NCBI GenBank assembly: GCA_009929485.1
Contig: SAAJ01000006.1
Span: 32,483 to 96,482, forward strand
DNA: 64,000 bases
Direction: 5' to 3'
Origin: Negativicutes bacterium
GTDB lineage: Bacteria; Bacillota; Negativicutes; Anaeromusales; Anaeromusaceae
Shown here: positions 42,286 through 52,687 of the stretch, one piece after another
How the letters are laid out: every line of letters begins with the position of its first letter
How positions within the stretch are numbered: position 1 is the first letter of the stretch
Made by a program: the position numbers and the translations under genes
Notes under the pieces: model-generated
The model's database searches: none
Told to the model about the DNA's origin: nothing
The model's input: the letters and a program-made list of their open reading frames with translations, nothing else

Positions 42286-42959
42286 GGATTCTGCTCCTTT
42301 TCCAGGCGCTGACGCAGCGCTTCCAACACTGGCGTCAACCGTTTCTCCAGTTTTTGCTCCAACTCTGTCAGTGTCTTCGAATCAAAGTCGCTTACCAATT
42401 CCGGCAACCCTTGGACGCGAAGCTCTCCAAAAAATTCATCTCTATATACATTATAATACAAAACCAGGGACGTTTGTGCGACTAAATCGCTGTAATCAAG
42501 AATAAGATAGGACCCATTTATCACTTTCACAGGCTCTTTAGGCGACAAAAGCAACTTAAAGCCAGACGCTTCTTCAGGTAATTGCTCCGCATACGTCCAT
42601 TGTAAGAGCTTTTTTTCTTGTATGGCTACCCCTACCTGATCTGGTACAAATGTCATAAATTCTTCCAAAGTCTTGTCTAAACGGCTGCGCAACAAGGCTT
42701 CAAACTCACCTAACGATTGTGAAAAGTAGGAGATATCGTTAAATTCCAGCAAGCCAAGACCAATGCGCATAAAATAACTTTTTTTCGCAACATCATAATA
42801 TGCCTTTGCCCAGCGAGCGCCATCTCGGCGATAATAAGAAAAGAAAAAATACTTTTCATTTTCCAATTTCTCATCTCGCACACATTGACACCCTTGCGTT
42901 TCTTCCGGCAATTCACGCAAAAAAGCCCATGCTTTAAATTGTTCCAACAACTCTTCCAT
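42282..42959 (-). CDS. conserved-looking hypothetical protein
   Basis: 225 residues, soluble, acidic, with no signal peptide or membrane segment. I do not recognise a family. Features: an N-terminal helix (MEELLEQFKAWAFLREL), a Cys pair in QGCQCVRDE, an aromatic stretch (KYFFFSYYRRDGARWAKAYYDV), and a highly charged C-terminal coiled coil (LTELEQKLEKRLTPVLEALRQRLEK). It is co-translated with thiD (ATGA-type overlap) and a response regulator; that context gives no clear function. Confidence 0.75.
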   Translation of the reverse strand: MEELLEQFKAWAFLRELPEETQGCQCVRDEKLENEKYFFFSYYRRDGARWAKAYYDVAKKSYFMRIGLGLLEFNDISYFSQSLGEFEALLRSRLDKTLEEFMTFVPDQVGVAIQEKKLLQWTYAEQLPEEASGFKLLLSPKEPVKVINGSYLILDYSDLVAQTSLVLYYNVYRDEFFGELRVQGLPELVSDFDSKTLTELEQKLEKRLTPVLEALRQRLEKEQNP

Positions 42960-43063
42960 AACAAACCTCCACTCTACAGAGTAACGCCTCCCTGCCGCAA
43001 AAAGTAGGACATGAGCCTTGGCAAGGTTCCTCCAAACAACATGTTTTGTCCTTAAAAGTACTC

Positions 43064-43100
43064 AAAAACAAAAAATGACCCGGTCAAAAACCGCGTCATT
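43064..43100 (-). terminator. terminator after tRNA-Trp
   Basis: An 11-bp stem with one mismatch (arms 43074-43084 and 43090-43100, 5-base loop), followed by a T-rich run on the minus strand. Confidence 0.82.
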
Positions 43101-43111
43101 ACTAGATTGAG

Positions 43112-43187
43112 TGGCAGGGGCAGAAGGACTTGAACCCTCAACCAACGGTTTTGGAGACCGCTACTCTACCAATTGAGCTATACCCCT
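43112..43187 (-). tRNA. tRNA-Trp (CCA)
   Basis: 76 bases, acceptor AGGGGTA/TGCCCCT with wobble, anticodon loop CTCCAAA giving CCA, and an encoded CCA end. Confidence 0.97.
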
Positions 43188-43232
43188 ATATTAAAAACAT
43201 GCACCACAGGCATTCCCCTTGGCACGTTTTGT

Positions 43233-43262
43233 ATTATAACATAGGTCGACCGTCTTGTCCAA
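43233..43262 (-). promoter_or_regulatory. tRNA-Trp promoter
   Basis: TTGGAC (43257-43262), an 18-base spacer and TATAAT (43233-43238) on the minus strand. Confidence 0.75.
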
Positions 43263-43406
43263 GACAAAATTATAAAACAGCGCAATCTTTCAAGCAGGCT
43301 TTACGTCCTTTTTTGAAAAGTTCTTCTCGCGAGTCCATTTGTCCTTTTCAAGAAGGCTCAATCAGGGCGCAAAAAGTAAATTTGTTATATTTTTTCTTTA
43401 ATCCCA

Positions 43407-43435
43407 TTGACAAGGCTTTCATTGGTTGCGATAAT
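43407..43435 (+). promoter_or_regulatory. promoter of the T-box transporter transcript
   Basis: TTGACA (43407-43412), a 17-base spacer and GATAAT (43430-43435). Confidence 0.78.
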
Positions 43436-43441
43436 GTATAC

Positions 43442-43755
43442 ATTCAACGAATGATGTTGCAGCTGCTTTTACATCTTTGTTAACTAAAATTCTATGATTT
43501 TCAAAAGCGATGATCGGAACAAAGCAAAATCTACTTTCTTGCAGAGAGCCGGTGTTTGGTGAAAACCGGCAGAAACGATTCTTGCGAAACTCATCCGGGA
43601 GCTCTGGGGCTGAATACACATTTATGTTTAGGCTTCAGCGATCGTCCACGTTACGGGCATCAGCCATTTACGGCTGAGTAATGAGCCACAAAACATAGGG
43701 TGGTACCGCGATCTTCTCGCCCCTATTGACACAATCGTGTCAATAGGGGCTTATT
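43442..43755 (+). promoter_or_regulatory. T-box leader before the transporter, probable Leu specifier
   Basis: The T-box core AGGGTGGTACCGCG is at 43697-43710. It is followed by a strong terminator (stem CCCCTATTGACAC with its complement, ~43720-43746) and a T-run. A Stem I-like region lies upstream. Its 3' side reads TTGC-GAAA-CTC-A, which aligns with GAAG-ATC-A of the ileS T-box, so the likely specifier is CTC (43590-43592), meaning tRNA-Leu(GAG). The specifier call is less certain than the T-box itself. Confidence 0.88.
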
Positions 43756-43788
43756 TTATTCTGCGTACTTTTAAGGAGGACTGTTAAC

Positions 43789-44943
43789 ATGAACAATCAA
43801 AAAACCGGCTCCCTTGGCGCAGCTGCGGCCATGGCGGCCGTCTGGTTTGCAACCCATTGCGGAGGCGGCTTCGCCACAGGCAACCAAGAAGTAAATTTCT
43901 TTGTAAAATACGGCTGGTACTCGGTATTTCTTCCCGTCATCGCTATGCTCATCTTAGGCTGGGGCCACCGAAACGCCCTCGTCTTAGCCAAAGATTATCA
44001 AACTTATGATTACAAAAGCTTTGGCGACGCCCTATTTCATCCTTATGAAAAATATTTCTCTCTCGTTTTTGAAATCGGCTATATTTTACTCTTCATCTGC
44101 GGCGTCAGCACCTCTATTGCAGGCTCTGGCTCCCTGTTGCAAAGCTCTTTGGGAATTCCTTATGGCATTGGCATTGTCGCCATCGGCGCCATCATCTTGT
44201 TATTGACCATTTTCGGCACCGACCTCGTCATCAAAGCCTTGAGCTTCAAAACTTACTTCTTAATCGCAACACTGCTGACCCTCTGCATCCTTGGCCTGCA
44301 AATGGGCGCCCTCAACTTTGAACGTATCATCACAACCCAAGAAACCTTCGGCCATAGTTTCGGCGATGCAGTCTGGTTCACCATGATCTACATAGGTTTT
44401 CAGGCCTTCACCGTCTTGCCGATTATTTCGGTCTCTCAGCACATTAAGACCACGAGAGACTGCAACTGGTTCATGGTGTTCGGCACGCTGTTAAACGGCT
44501 TGTTCCTGGTCGCCGTGTGTATTATGCTGCTGGGCTTCAGCCCGGAAGTGCTCAATCAAACATTGCCCGTGTATTTCGTCTGCACACAGCTGGATTTGCC
44601 TTGGTTGAAGATTCTTTATACCACCATTCTCTTCGTCGCCCTGCTGGGAACGGCCATCTCCTTGATTTTCTCGGCGGTAGCTCGTTTCGAACCGGAATTG
44701 AACCGCCGCAATATTTTCCAAACCGTACGGTTGCGCCGTGTTGCCATCTCAGTTGTCTCTATTATTCTCTGCACAAGCATCTCCGTCTTCGGATTAACGA
44801 ACATCGTAGTCAAAGGCTACGGCTCTGTGGGCTACATCGGCCTGCTCTTCGTCCTGCTCCCGGAAATTGTAGTCGGCACAATCAAGATCCGCAATAACGA
44901 GCGTCGCCGCAAAGAACAGGAACAGCAGCGTCTCGGCGCTTAA
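43789..44943 (+). CDS. YkvI-like multi-pass transporter, T-box controlled
   Basis: 384 residues with about ten membrane helices. The N-terminal AAVWFATHCGGGFATGNQEVNFF contains a glycine-rich unwound segment, as in amino-acid:cation symporters of the LeuT fold, and the protein resembles Bacillus YkvI. The C-terminus is charged and short (RNNERRRKEQEQQR). AAGGAGG precedes the ATG. The T-box, probably reading a Leu codon, suggests uptake (or export) of leucine or another branched-chain compound; that is inference. Confidence 0.82.
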   Translation: MNNQKTGSLGAAAAMAAVWFATHCGGGFATGNQEVNFFVKYGWYSVFLPVIAMLILGWGHRNALVLAKDYQTYDYKSFGDALFHPYEKYFSLVFEIGYILLFICGVSTSIAGSGSLLQSSLGIPYGIGIVAIGAIILLLTIFGTDLVIKALSFKTYFLIATLLTLCILGLQMGALNFERIITTQETFGHSFGDAVWFTMIYIGFQAFTVLPIISVSQHIKTTRDCNWFMVFGTLLNGLFLVAVCIMLLGFSPEVLNQTLPVYFVCTQLDLPWLKILYTTILFVALLGTAISLIFSAVARFEPELNRRNIFQTVRLRRVAISVVSIILCTSISVFGLTNIVVKGYGSVGYIGLLFVLLPEIVVGTIKIRNNERRRKEQEQQRLGA

Positions 44944-45007
44944 ACTTCTCACCCCAAAAAGAGAACATAACTCAGAGTAACAGCGAAAAACCAGAGAAAG
45001 GCCAGAG

Positions 45008-45056
45008 AATTGAACAAGAGTCGCGAGAGTCACGGAGGGTTCGACTGAGGGTTACA
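45008..45056 (+). repeat. dispersed intergenic repeat, copy A1
   Basis: Begins AATTGAACAAGAGT, shared exactly with 63708-63721, and ends GGAGGGTTCGACTGAGGGTTAC. The latter matches the reverse strand of 63868-63889 with two differences. It lies in the non-coding stretch 44944-45229, where I see no gene. Confidence 0.65.
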
Positions 45057-45083
45057 TAATTTAACAGAAGCTCCTATCTCTTG

Positions 45084-45123
45084 AAAACCCCTTTCGCGCC
45101 TTTCGCGTATTTCGCGGTTCGTT
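45084..45123 (+). repeat. TTTCGCG triple repeat, copy 1
   Basis: AAAACCC, one variable base, then TTTCGCGCC, TTTCGCGTA, TTTCGCGGTTCGTT. The last 32 bases are identical to those at 59341-59372. Three TTTCGCG units are spaced nine bases apart. Confidence 0.85.
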
Positions 45124-45180
45124 GTCCCCCGCCATTTCGCCTATCTCAACCTCTCAAAACTAATAAACTCTGGTATAGCA

Positions 45181-45218
45181 AAAAAAAAGAAAAGCTCAGT
45201 CGTTTAGACTGAGCTTTT
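45181..45218 (-). terminator. terminator after tRNA-Gly copy 2
   Basis: A perfect 12-bp stem AAAAGCTCAGTC with a 5-base loop, followed on the minus strand by an A/T-rich tail with an eight-T run. Confidence 0.88.
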
Positions 45219-45229
45219 AATTATACATC

Positions 45230-45304
45230 TGGAGCGGAAGACGAGATTCGAACTCGCGACCCTCGCCTTGGCAAGGCGATGCTCTACCACTGAGCCACTT
45301 CCGC
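45230..45304 (-). tRNA. tRNA-Gly (GCC), copy 2
   Basis: 75 bases, identical to the copy at 40726-40800, with encoded CCA; a single-gene unit with its own promoter and terminator. Confidence 0.97.
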
Positions 45305-45339
45305 AGATATCGATGCCGGAGCACCTCTTACGAATATAA

Positions 45340-45368
45340 ATTATATCAACTTTATCCTCTTATGGCAA
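45340..45368 (-). promoter_or_regulatory. promoter of tRNA-Gly copy 2
   Basis: TTGCCA (45363-45368), a 17-base spacer and TATAAT (45340-45345) on the minus strand. Confidence 0.78.
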
Positions 45369-45405
45369 GAGGAGTTTTGTATTTTATACAGGATTTTTTA
45401 TCTTT

Positions 45406-45987
45406 TTATGCTTTGAGATGTCGGCTGCCGCGCTTCGTCATAGGCTTGCCTTCTTGGCAAAGAGGACATTCTGCCGCCGCATAGGTCGGCACAGTTAAGT
45501 TAAGCAGCGCTTCCACCCGCAAACCGCCGAAATCCGCTTTACCGCCGCTGCGGTTTACCAGCAGGCCAACGCCTACAATATCCCCGCCTTGAGCGCGAAC
45601 TACGTCAACTACTTCTTTTACAGAGCCGCCGGTAGTCACAATATCTTCTACAATCAGCACTTTCTCGCCAGGACGAATGAAAAAGCCCCGGCGCAAAGCC
45701 ATAGCGCCATTCTCCCGTTCCGTAAAAATAGCCCTAGTTTCTAAGGCCTTTCCCACTTCATGGGCCAGCAAAATGCCGCCGGTCATCGGACCGATAACCA
45801 CTTCTACCCCAGCGTCGGCAAACCGTTCCGCCAGTTCCTTGCACAGACGTTCCGTCTGTTTGGGCCACTGCAGGAGATTGAATTTTTCTACATACAGCGG
45901 ACTATGCAAGCCGGACGTCAGCAGAAAATGCCCTTCCAAAATAGCTTCTGTCTCTTGCAGCAATTGTTTTACTTCCTCTTCACGCAT
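45406..45987 (-). CDS. pyrE: orotate phosphoribosyltransferase
   Basis: Converts orotate and PRPP to OMP. The PRPP loop VLIVEDIVTTGGSVKEVVDVV (about 107-127) and the N-terminal FLLTSGLHSPLYVEKFNLL are typical; a Cys-containing C-terminus (AAAECPLCQEG) is seen in some Firmicute forms. 193 residues. Last gene of the pyrimidine operon. Confidence 0.95.
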   Translation of the reverse strand: MREEEVKQLLQETEAILEGHFLLTSGLHSPLYVEKFNLLQWPKQTERLCKELAERFADAGVEVVIGPMTGGILLAHEVGKALETRAIFTERENGAMALRRGFFIRPGEKVLIVEDIVTTGGSVKEVVDVVRAQGGDIVGVGLLVNRSGGKADFGGLRVEALLNLTVPTYAAAECPLCQEGKPMTKRGSRHLKA

Positions 45988-45989
45988 GC

Positions 45990-46706
45990 TTATGCTCCTT
46001 CCATTTCCGCCGCCAAACGCCGCAGCGCCGCCAACGGATCTTCCGCTTTCGTTACAGGACGTCCAATTACCAGATGACTGGCGCCTGCGGCTAATGCACT
46101 GGCGGGAGTCGCCACCCGCTGCTGATCGTCCACAGAGACGCCTGCCGGCCGAATGCCCGGCGTCACAATAGCAAAGTCCTTACCGCAGGCTTGGCGAATA
46201 GCAGCGGCTTCCTGAGGGGAAGCTACCACGCCCTGCAAGCCTGCCTCCTGCGTCAGCTGCGCCAAACGCAGCACCGCCTTATTTACGGGTTCTACCTGGC
46301 CCAGGCGCGCCCACTCGTCGCCGCCTATGCTGGTAAGAACGGTAACTGCCAGAACAACAGGCGCCTGCATGCCGCAGCGCAACGCTTCTTCTGCAACTAC
46401 CTCGCCGGCGCGACGCATCATCTCCAGGCCACCCGAAGCATGCACGTTCAGCATATCCGCTCCCAAACGAGTCAAGGCCCCTAGACCTTTCGCCGCCGTA
46501 TTGGGGATGTCATGCAGCTTGAGATCCAAGAAGACTTTCTTACCGGCCGCTTTCAAATGCCGTACGATATCACCGCCGCTGCTATAAAAAAGTTCCATAC
46601 CTACTTTATAATAGGCGGCTTCTTCTCCTAAAACACCGACCAGCGCCAACGCTTCTTCCTGTGAGGAATAGTCCAGCGCAATAATCCGCTTCTCTTTTCC
46701 GTTCAT
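45990..46706 (-). CDS. pyrF: orotidine-5'-phosphate decarboxylase
   Basis: Decarboxylates OMP to UMP. The catalytic Lys/Asp motif is FLDLKLHDIPNTAAKGL (residues 59-75), with VTPGIRPAG and ASHLVIGRPVTKAEDP near the phosphate-binding end. 238 residues, a group I enzyme. It abuts pyrE. Confidence 0.96.
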   Translation of the reverse strand: MNGKEKRIIALDYSSQEEALALVGVLGEEAAYYKVGMELFYSSGGDIVRHLKAAGKKVFLDLKLHDIPNTAAKGLGALTRLGADMLNVHASGGLEMMRRAGEVVAEEALRCGMQAPVVLAVTVLTSIGGDEWARLGQVEPVNKAVLRLAQLTQEAGLQGVVASPQEAAAIRQACGKDFAIVTPGIRPAGVSVDDQQRVATPASALAAGASHLVIGRPVTKAEDPLAALRRLAAEMEGA

Positions 46707-46731
46707 CCTTTACACTCCATTGCTCACAGCC

Positions 46732-47646
46732 TTAAAACCGGACTTGCCCGATCATCTGCTGCACATTTTCAAGGCCCCGCTGCTGCACATACGTTTCTAA
46801 GCCCTGCACTACCTCCAGCGCCGCTGTAGGATTGACAAATTGAGCCGTCCCCACAGCTACTGCAGTAGCGCCAGCTAAAAGAAATTCCGCCGCATCGTCG
46901 GCAGTCATAATACCGCCCATGCCGATAATTGGCACTTTTACCGCTTTCGCCACTTGATAGACCATGCGCACGGCCACGGGCTTCACCGCCGGCCCTGAAA
47001 GGCCGCCCACGCCGTTGCCCAGCTTAGGCTTCCAAGTATGAATATCAATCGCCATGCCGGTTAAAGTATTGATCAAGGAAATAGCGTCAGCTCCCGCCGC
47101 CTCTACGGCCTGGGCCATTTGTGCAATGTCCGTCACATTAGGAGACAGCTTCACGATAACCGGTTTTTTCGTACATGCCTTCACTGCTTCTACAACACCG
47201 GAAGCCATGGCGCAATCCGTGCCAAACGCCAAGCCTCCTTGCTTGACATTCGGGCAGGAAATATTGACCTCAAGCGCCGCCACGCCGTCTACGTCCAATT
47301 TTTCCGCCAATAAAGCGTATTCTTCTTCGGTACGCCCGGAAATATTGACAATAATATGCGTATCCAAAGCTTTTAGTTTGTCCAGCGTCTGCGTCAAAAA
47401 TACATCCACCCCTGGATTCTCAAGACCGATGGAATTAAGCATGCCTGCTGGAGTTTCCACAATGCGCTGGCCGCTGTTGCCAGGCCACGGCGTCAGCGTA
47501 GTACCCTTAACTACAATGGCTCCTAGTTTGGACACATCAAAAAACTCGCCGTATTCCAGACCAAAGCCAAAGGTTCCCGAAGCCGTCATAACCGGATTTT
47601 TTAGTGTAAGACCGGCCAGCTTGACCGACATGGATGGATTAGGCAT
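46732..47646 (-). CDS. pyrD: dihydroorotate dehydrogenase, catalytic subunit (class 1B)
   Basis: FMN enzyme oxidising dihydroorotate to orotate. The nucleophile cysteine is in [17 protein letters not shown] loops are [14 protein letters not shown] and [11 protein letters not shown]. The partner pyrK directly precedes it and overlaps by eight bases, so electrons go to NAD+ through PyrK (class 1B). 304 residues. Confidence 0.97.
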   Translation of the reverse strand: MPNPSMSVKLAGLTLKNPVMTASGTFGFGLEYGEFFDVSKLGAIVVKGTTLTPWPGNSGQRIVETPAGMLNSIGLENPGVDVFLTQTLDKLKALDTHIIVNISGRTEEEYALLAEKLDVDGVAALEVNISCPNVKQGGLAFGTDCAMASGVVEAVKACTKKPVIVKLSPNVTDIAQMAQAVEAAGADAISLINTLTGMAIDIHTWKPKLGNGVGGLSGPAVKPVAVRMVYQVAKAVKVPIIGMGGIMTADDAAEFLLAGATAVAVGTAQFVNPTAALEVVQGLETYVQQRGLENVQQMIGQVRF

Positions 47647-48406
47647 CGTAAAAAACCTCCTCCGCCTGGAAAACAGGTCCGTCTGTACAAACCTTGCGCC
47701 GTTTGCCTTCTTTATCCGCGCAGGTGCAAGACAGGCAGGCGCCTACGCCGCAAGCCATGTGTTTCTCTAAAGAAACCTGGCAAGACAATTTTTCTTGAGC
47801 CGCCCAGGCGGCCACCGCCTGCATCATAGGCTCCGGACCGCAGGTAAATACGCCGTCAACGCCTTGCGCCAACGCCTCCGACAAACCGGCAACAACGGTC
47901 CCCTGCAAGCCGCAGGAACCGTCATCCGTGGTGGCGATAAGCTGCGAGCATACGCCGCGAAACAAATCCAGCCAGAATAAATCTTCCTGACAGCGTCCGC
48001 CCAGTACAATTTTGACCGGCAGCGGACAAAGACGCTGCGCCAAAAAGAGCAGCGGCGCCAAGCCCACACCGCCCCCTACCAAGAGCGGCTGCTTACCTTC
48101 CAGCTTAAAGCCGTTCCCCAACGGCCCCATCAGATTTAACGTGGCTCCCGCCGCCAATGCGGACAGCAGCTTCGTGCCTTCTCCCACAACGCGGTAAATC
48201 AAAATCAGCGTTCCATCCTCTTGAGCCCCGGCTATGCTGATCGGACGGCGCAAAAGAGGCGCCGCCGTTACGGCGACTCGTACATGTACAAACTGCCCCG
48301 GCTGCGCCTGTCTTGCAATTTGAGGCGCTTTTAGCGCCAGGCGGTATACGCCGGGCGCTAAAAGTTCCTGCTGCAGCACGATGGCTTCTTCCACCAGCTT
48401 AGGCAA
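47639..48406 (-). CDS. pyrK: dihydroorotate dehydrogenase, electron-transfer subunit
   Basis: FAD and [2Fe-2S] protein passing electrons from PyrD to NAD+. The flavin motif RRPISIAGA, the NAD-binding [19 protein letters not shown] and the cluster cysteines [11 protein letters not shown]...KVC are visible. The long frame from 48448 lies inside carB. The TTG at 48406 with GGAGGAGGAG upstream gives [13 protein letters not shown] and is preferred; it overlaps carB by eight bases. About 255 residues. Confidence 0.94.
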   Translation of the reverse strand: MPKLVEEAIVLQQELLAPGVYRLALKAPQIARQAQPGQFVHVRVAVTAAPLLRRPISIAGAQEDGTLILIYRVVGEGTKLLSALAAGATLNLMGPLGNGFKLEGKQPLLVGGGVGLAPLLFLAQRLCPLPVKIVLGGRCQEDLFWLDLFRGVCSQLIATTDDGSCGLQGTVVAGLSEALAQGVDGVFTCGPEPMMQAVAAWAAQEKLSCQVSLEKHMACGVGACLSCTCADKEGKRRKVCTDGPVFQAEEVFYDA

Positions 48407-51400
48407 GAGCGTCTCCTCCTCCCACGTAATCCTGCAGTGCCAATACATACACCAAACGGCGGTCGCGCATAAAACGCATGACTTCCAGTACTTCCCGCAC
48501 CGTATCCATTGACGTCAAGCAAGGAATGCCGTGTTCCACCGTAGCCCGACGGATACGATAGCCATCGCGCTCCATTTCCCGTCCTTGGGTCAGCGTATTG
48601 ACCACCAAGTGAATCCCGCCGGTTTTTACCAAGCGAATAATATCATCTTTGCGCTGGTGAACTTTTTGCACCAGTTCTACTTCCAAGCCCAGCGAACGGA
48701 GATGCTTAGCGGTCCCTTCCGTAGCCAAGAGCTTATATCCCAACGCCGCAAATTTCAAAGCCATTTGTCCGGCTTCTTCCTTGTCTTTGTCCGCAACCGT
48801 AAAGAGTACCGAGCCATGGGCAGGAATGTTCATTCCTGCCGCTACCAACGCCTTGTAGAGCGCTCTGGCATAATGATAGTCAATACCCATAACTTCGCCG
48901 GTTGATTTCATTTCAGGTCCTAAGGAAATGTCCACCTGCTGCATCTTGCCAAAGGAGAACACCGGCGCCTTGACGGCGATATACGGCTTAAAAGGAACCA
49001 GTCCCGGCGTATAACCCATCTCCTTTAGAGTATGCCCCAGAGCGCAACGGGTAGCCACATTAACCATCGGCACAGAAGTCACCTTGCTGAGGAAGGGAAC
49101 TGTACGGCTGGAACGAGGATTGACCTCGATCACATATACTTCGCCTTCAAATACAACATACTGGATATTCAGAAGGCCTTTGACCTTTAGGCTTTTGGCC
49201 ATACGCTGCGTATAGTCCACAATGGTGTCCATAGTACGCTGCTCCAGCGTCTGCGGCGGATAAACGGCGATGCTGTCGCCGGAATGCACGCCAGCGCGCT
49301 CCACATGCTCCATGATGCCGGGAATAACTACATCCACGCCGTCGGAAATGGCGTCTACTTCCACTTCCTTGCCCTGCATATAGCGGTCCACCAACACCGG
49401 ATGCTCTGGCGAAGCTTTCACAGCCCGCCCCATATAATCACGCAGCTCCGCTTCGTTATAGACAATTTCCATCGCCCGGCCGCCCAGTACATACGACGGA
49501 CGCACCACTACAGGATAGCCCAAGGAGTTAGCAACAACAACTGCCTCTTCGCCATTGGTGACGGTTTCACCCTTCGGCCGAGGAATATTGAGTTCTTCCA
49601 ATAAAGCATCAAAGCGTTCCCGATCTTCGGCGCGGTCGATGTCATCCACGGAAGTGCCCAGCACCTTCACGCCGGCCTTAGCCAGCGGCCCGGCCAGATT
49701 GATAGCCGTCTGCCCGCCAAATTGAACAATAATGCCCTCTGGTTTCTCTTTATCAATAATATTGAGCACGTCTTCCGGCGTCAGCGGCTCAAAATACAGC
49801 CGATCTGAGGTGTCAAAGTCTGTGCTTACCGTTTCCGGATTGTTGTTGACGATCAGGCTTTCAAGACCCATTTCCCGCAAGGCCCAAGAAGAATGCACCG
49901 AGCAGTAGTCAAATTCCACTCCTTGTCCGATACGAATCGGCCCGGAACCCAGCACCATCACTTTGCGGCGATCACTCGGAACCACTTCGTCCTCTTGGGC
50001 GTACGCCGAATAGTAGTAAGGCGTAGCCGCTTCAAACTCAGCGGCGCAGGTATCTACCATTTTATGCGTAGGCAGAATACCAAGGGTTTTACGTTCTTCT
50101 CTAATTGCAAGCTCTTCTTTGCCTGTCAGGCGACCAATGGTGCGATCCGTAAAGCCCCATTTTTTCGCCTGCAGCAAATTGGCTTCCGTTAAGCCGTCTG
50201 TGCGCAAACGCGCCTCCATGGAAACAATGTTGCGCATCTTTTCCAAAAAGAAAATATCAATCTTGGTAATGCCGTGAATCTCTTGCACCGTTATGCCGCG
50301 GCGCAAAGCCTCAGCAATCACAAAGAGCCGCTCGTCGTCAATAGCATGCAGTTTTTTACGCAATACCGCGTCATCCAGCTTTGCTAAATCCGGCAGTTCC
50401 AAATGGTTCAAACCGATTTCCAAGGAACGAACAGCCTTCAAGAGCGCGCCTTCTAGTGTCCGGTCAATGGACATAACTTCTCCGGTCGCCTTCATCTGTG
50501 TTCCTAGGGTGCGGTCAGCCAAAACAAATTTGTCAAAAGGCCAGCGGGGGAACTTGACTACCACATAGTCCAAGGATGGCTCGAAGCAAGCCTTGGTTTT
50601 ACCGGTAACAGCGTTGGTGATTTCGTCCAGCGTATAGCCAATGGCTATTTTACTAGCCACCTTGGCGATCGGATAACCGGTCGCCTTGGAGGCCAGGGCG
50701 CTAGAGCGGCTGACGCGCGGATTTACTTCAATAACATAGTAGCGGCGGCTTTTGGGATCCAGGGCATACTGAGCGTTACAGCCGCCCTCAATGCCCAGCT
50801 CGCGGATAATATCCAAGGAAGCCGTACGCAGCATCTGGTATTCGGCGTCGGTCAGCGTTTGCGACGGCGCCACAACAATGCTGTCGCCGGTATGCACGCC
50901 TACAGGGTCAATGTTTTCCATATTACAAACGGTAATGCAATTGTCATTGGCATCCCGCATGACTTCGTATTCGACTTCTTTCCAGCCGGCCACGCTGCGC
51001 TCAATGAGCACCTGACCGATCAGACTGTACTTAATCCCTCTGACGACAACTTCATCCAACTCATCATCATTATTCACAATGCCGCCGCCGGTACCGCCCA
51101 GCGTATATGCCGGACGCACGATCAACGGATAACCGATCTCATTGGCGAATTCCCGCGCCGCATCTAAATCCTCTACTATCGTGCTCTCTGGAATGGGCTG
51201 GTTGAGAAACTGCATGGTTTCCTTGAACAGTTCCCGGTCCTCCGCCTTTTTAATGGCTTTCAGGGATGTTCCCAGCAACTCTACATTGAATTTTTCCAGC
51301 ACCCCGGTTTCCGCCAGCTCAACCGCCAGATTGAGTCCAACCTGACCGCCAAGAGTAGGCAAAAGACCATCCGGGCGCTCTTTTTCAATGACTTCCGCTA

Positions 51401-51620
51401 AAAATTCAGCGGTCAGTGGTTCGATATACACGCGATCCGCCACATTGGCGTCCGTCATAATCGTCGCTGGATTGGAGTTGACCAAAACTACTTCCAACCC
51501 TTCCTCTTTTAACGCCCGGCAAGCCTGTGTGCCGGCATAGTCAAATTCGGCAGCCTGGCCGATAACAATGGGGCCCGAGCCAATGACCATGACCCTCTTG
51601 AGATATTCCTTTTTCGGCAT
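48399..51620 (-). CDS. carB: carbamoyl-phosphate synthase, large subunit
   Basis: Makes carbamoyl phosphate from bicarbonate, ammonia and two ATP. 1073 residues with the duplicated ATP-grasp halves: [21 protein letters not shown] at the start and [21 protein letters not shown] near the middle. [20 protein letters not shown] and [17 protein letters not shown] are the metal/ATP ends. The C-terminal regulatory MGS-like domain ends in the GGDALA tail. It works with carA. Confidence 0.97.
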   Translation of the reverse strand: MPKKEYLKRVMVIGSGPIVIGQAAEFDYAGTQACRALKEEGLEVVLVNSNPATIMTDANVADRVYIEPLTAEFLAEVIEKERPDGLLPTLGGQVGLNLAVELAETGVLEKFNVELLGTSLKAIKKAEDRELFKETMQFLNQPIPESTIVEDLDAAREFANEIGYPLIVRPAYTLGGTGGGIVNNDDELDEVVVRGIKYSLIGQVLIERSVAGWKEVEYEVMRDANDNCITVCNMENIDPVGVHTGDSIVVAPSQTLTDAEYQMLRTASLDIIRELGIEGGCNAQYALDPKSRRYYVIEVNPRVSRSSALASKATGYPIAKVASKIAIGYTLDEITNAVTGKTKACFEPSLDYVVVKFPRWPFDKFVLADRTLGTQMKATGEVMSIDRTLEGALLKAVRSLEIGLNHLELPDLAKLDDAVLRKKLHAIDDERLFVIAEALRRGITVQEIHGITKIDIFFLEKMRNIVSMEARLRTDGLTEANLLQAKKWGFTDRTIGRLTGKEELAIREERKTLGILPTHKMVDTCAAEFEAATPYYYSAYAQEDEVVPSDRRKVMVLGSGPIRIGQGVEFDYCSVHSSWALREMGLESLIVNNNPETVSTDFDTSDRLYFEPLTPEDVLNIIDKEKPEGIIVQFGGQTAINLAGPLAKAGVKVLGTSVDDIDRAEDRERFDALLEELNIPRPKGETVTNGEEAVVVANSLGYPVVVRPSYVLGGRAMEIVYNEAELRDYMGRAVKASPEHPVLVDRYMQGKEVEVDAISDGVDVVIPGIMEHVERAGVHSGDSIAVYPPQTLEQRTMDTIVDYTQRMAKSLKVKGLLNIQYVVFEGEVYVIEVNPRSSRTVPFLSKVTSVPMVNVATRCALGHTLKEMGYTPGLVPFKPYIAVKAPVFSFGKMQQVDISLGPEMKSTGEVMGIDYHYARALYKALVAAGMNIPAHGSVLFTVADKDKEEAGQMALKFAALGYKLLATEGTAKHLRSLGLEVELVQKVHQRKDDIIRLVKTGGIHLVVNTLTQGREMERDGYRIRRATVEHGIPCLTSMDTVREVLEVMRFMRDRRLVYVLALQDYVGGGDALA

Positions 51621-51622
51621 GG

Positions 51623-52687
51623 TTACGCCCTCCCCATTAACTGCATAAATTCTTCAAATAAATAGGTATTATCATCCGGTCCAGGCGCGGCTTCCGGATG
51701 GTACTGCACGGAAAACAGCGGCAGCGTATTGTGACGAATACCCTCGACTGTATCGTCATTTACAGCCCGGTGGCTGATGGTAACGTCCAGACCTTTCAAG
51801 GACTCTTCCTTGACGGAATAGCCATGATTCTGCGAAGTAATATGCACTTTGCCTGTCAATAGGTTTTTAACCGGTTGATTCGCGCCGCGATGACCAAACT
51901 TCAGCTTATACGTATCTGCTCCCAACGCCAACGCCAGAATCTGATGACCCAGGCAAATGCCAAAGAGCGGTTTTTTCTCCAATAACTGCCGGACCATCTG
52001 GATAATATCCTGTAAGTCCTTGGGGTCTCCAGGTCCGTTCGATAAAAAGACGCCGTCCGGGTTGCTTGCCAGCACTTCTTCGGCGCTCACTGTCGCCGGA
52101 TAAACCGTAATGTCGCAGCCGCGCTGATGCAAGGAATTAAGAATGTTTTGCTTAATGCCGAAGTCCAGCACCGCCACTTTCAGACCGCCTGGGTTGCTCA
52201 TATGATAGGTTTCCTTGGTGGTTACGTCCATGACCTGGCAGCAACTAAGCTCGCTCGCCAATAAAGCGTCCACATCAGCCTGCGCTGCTTCTTCGGATAC
52301 AATAATCCCCTTCATCGTACCATGGTTGCGAATTTTCTTCGTAATGGCCCGAGTATCCACTCCATATAAGCAGGGAACATTGAAGCGCTGCAAATAAGAA
52401 CCGAAGCTGCCTTCCATTTCCCAGTTGCTTGGAGTCTGACACAATTCGCCGATGATAAACCCTTTAACAAACGGCTGCCGCGACTGAGCAAAGGCTTCAG
52501 CTACGCCGTAATTGCCAATCAAAGGATAGGTCATCGTGACAATTTGACCGCAATAAGACGGATCCGTCAAAACCTCCTGATAGCCCGTCATGCCGGTATT
52601 AAAAACGACTTCCCCTACCGTTGCGCCTGCTGCCAGCAATTCGCCATGAAATACAGTTCCGTCGCTTAAAATGAGTTTTCCTTTCAT
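51623..52687 (-). CDS. carA: carbamoyl-phosphate synthase, small subunit
   Basis: Glutaminase subunit delivering ammonia to CarB. The catalytic cysteine is in [19 protein letters not shown] and the His/Glu pair in [13 protein letters not shown]. The N-terminal domain has [23 protein letters not shown]. 354 residues. It overlaps pyrC by four bases and abuts carB. Confidence 0.97.
   Translation of the reverse strand: MKGKLILSDGTVFHGELLAAGATVGEVVFNTGMTGYQEVLTDPSYCGQIVTMTYPLIGNYGVAEAFAQSRQPFVKGFIIGELCQTPSNWEMEGSFGSYLQRFNVPCLYGVDTRAITKKIRNHGTMKGIIVSEEAAQADVDALLASELSCCQVMDVTTKETYHMSNPGGLKVAVLDFGIKQNILNSLHQRGCDITVYPATVSAEEVLASNPDGVFLSNGPGDPKDLQDIIQMVRQLLEKKPLFGICLGHQILALALGADTYKLKFGHRGANQPVKNLLTGKVHITSQNHGYSVKEESLKGLDVTISHRAVNDDTVEGIRHNTLPLFSVQYHPEAAPGPDDNTYLFEEFMQLMGRA

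Noticed and set aside
45008..45123. CRISPR-like repeats
   Set aside because: The repeats are few, dispersed, and lack regular spacers or cas genes.
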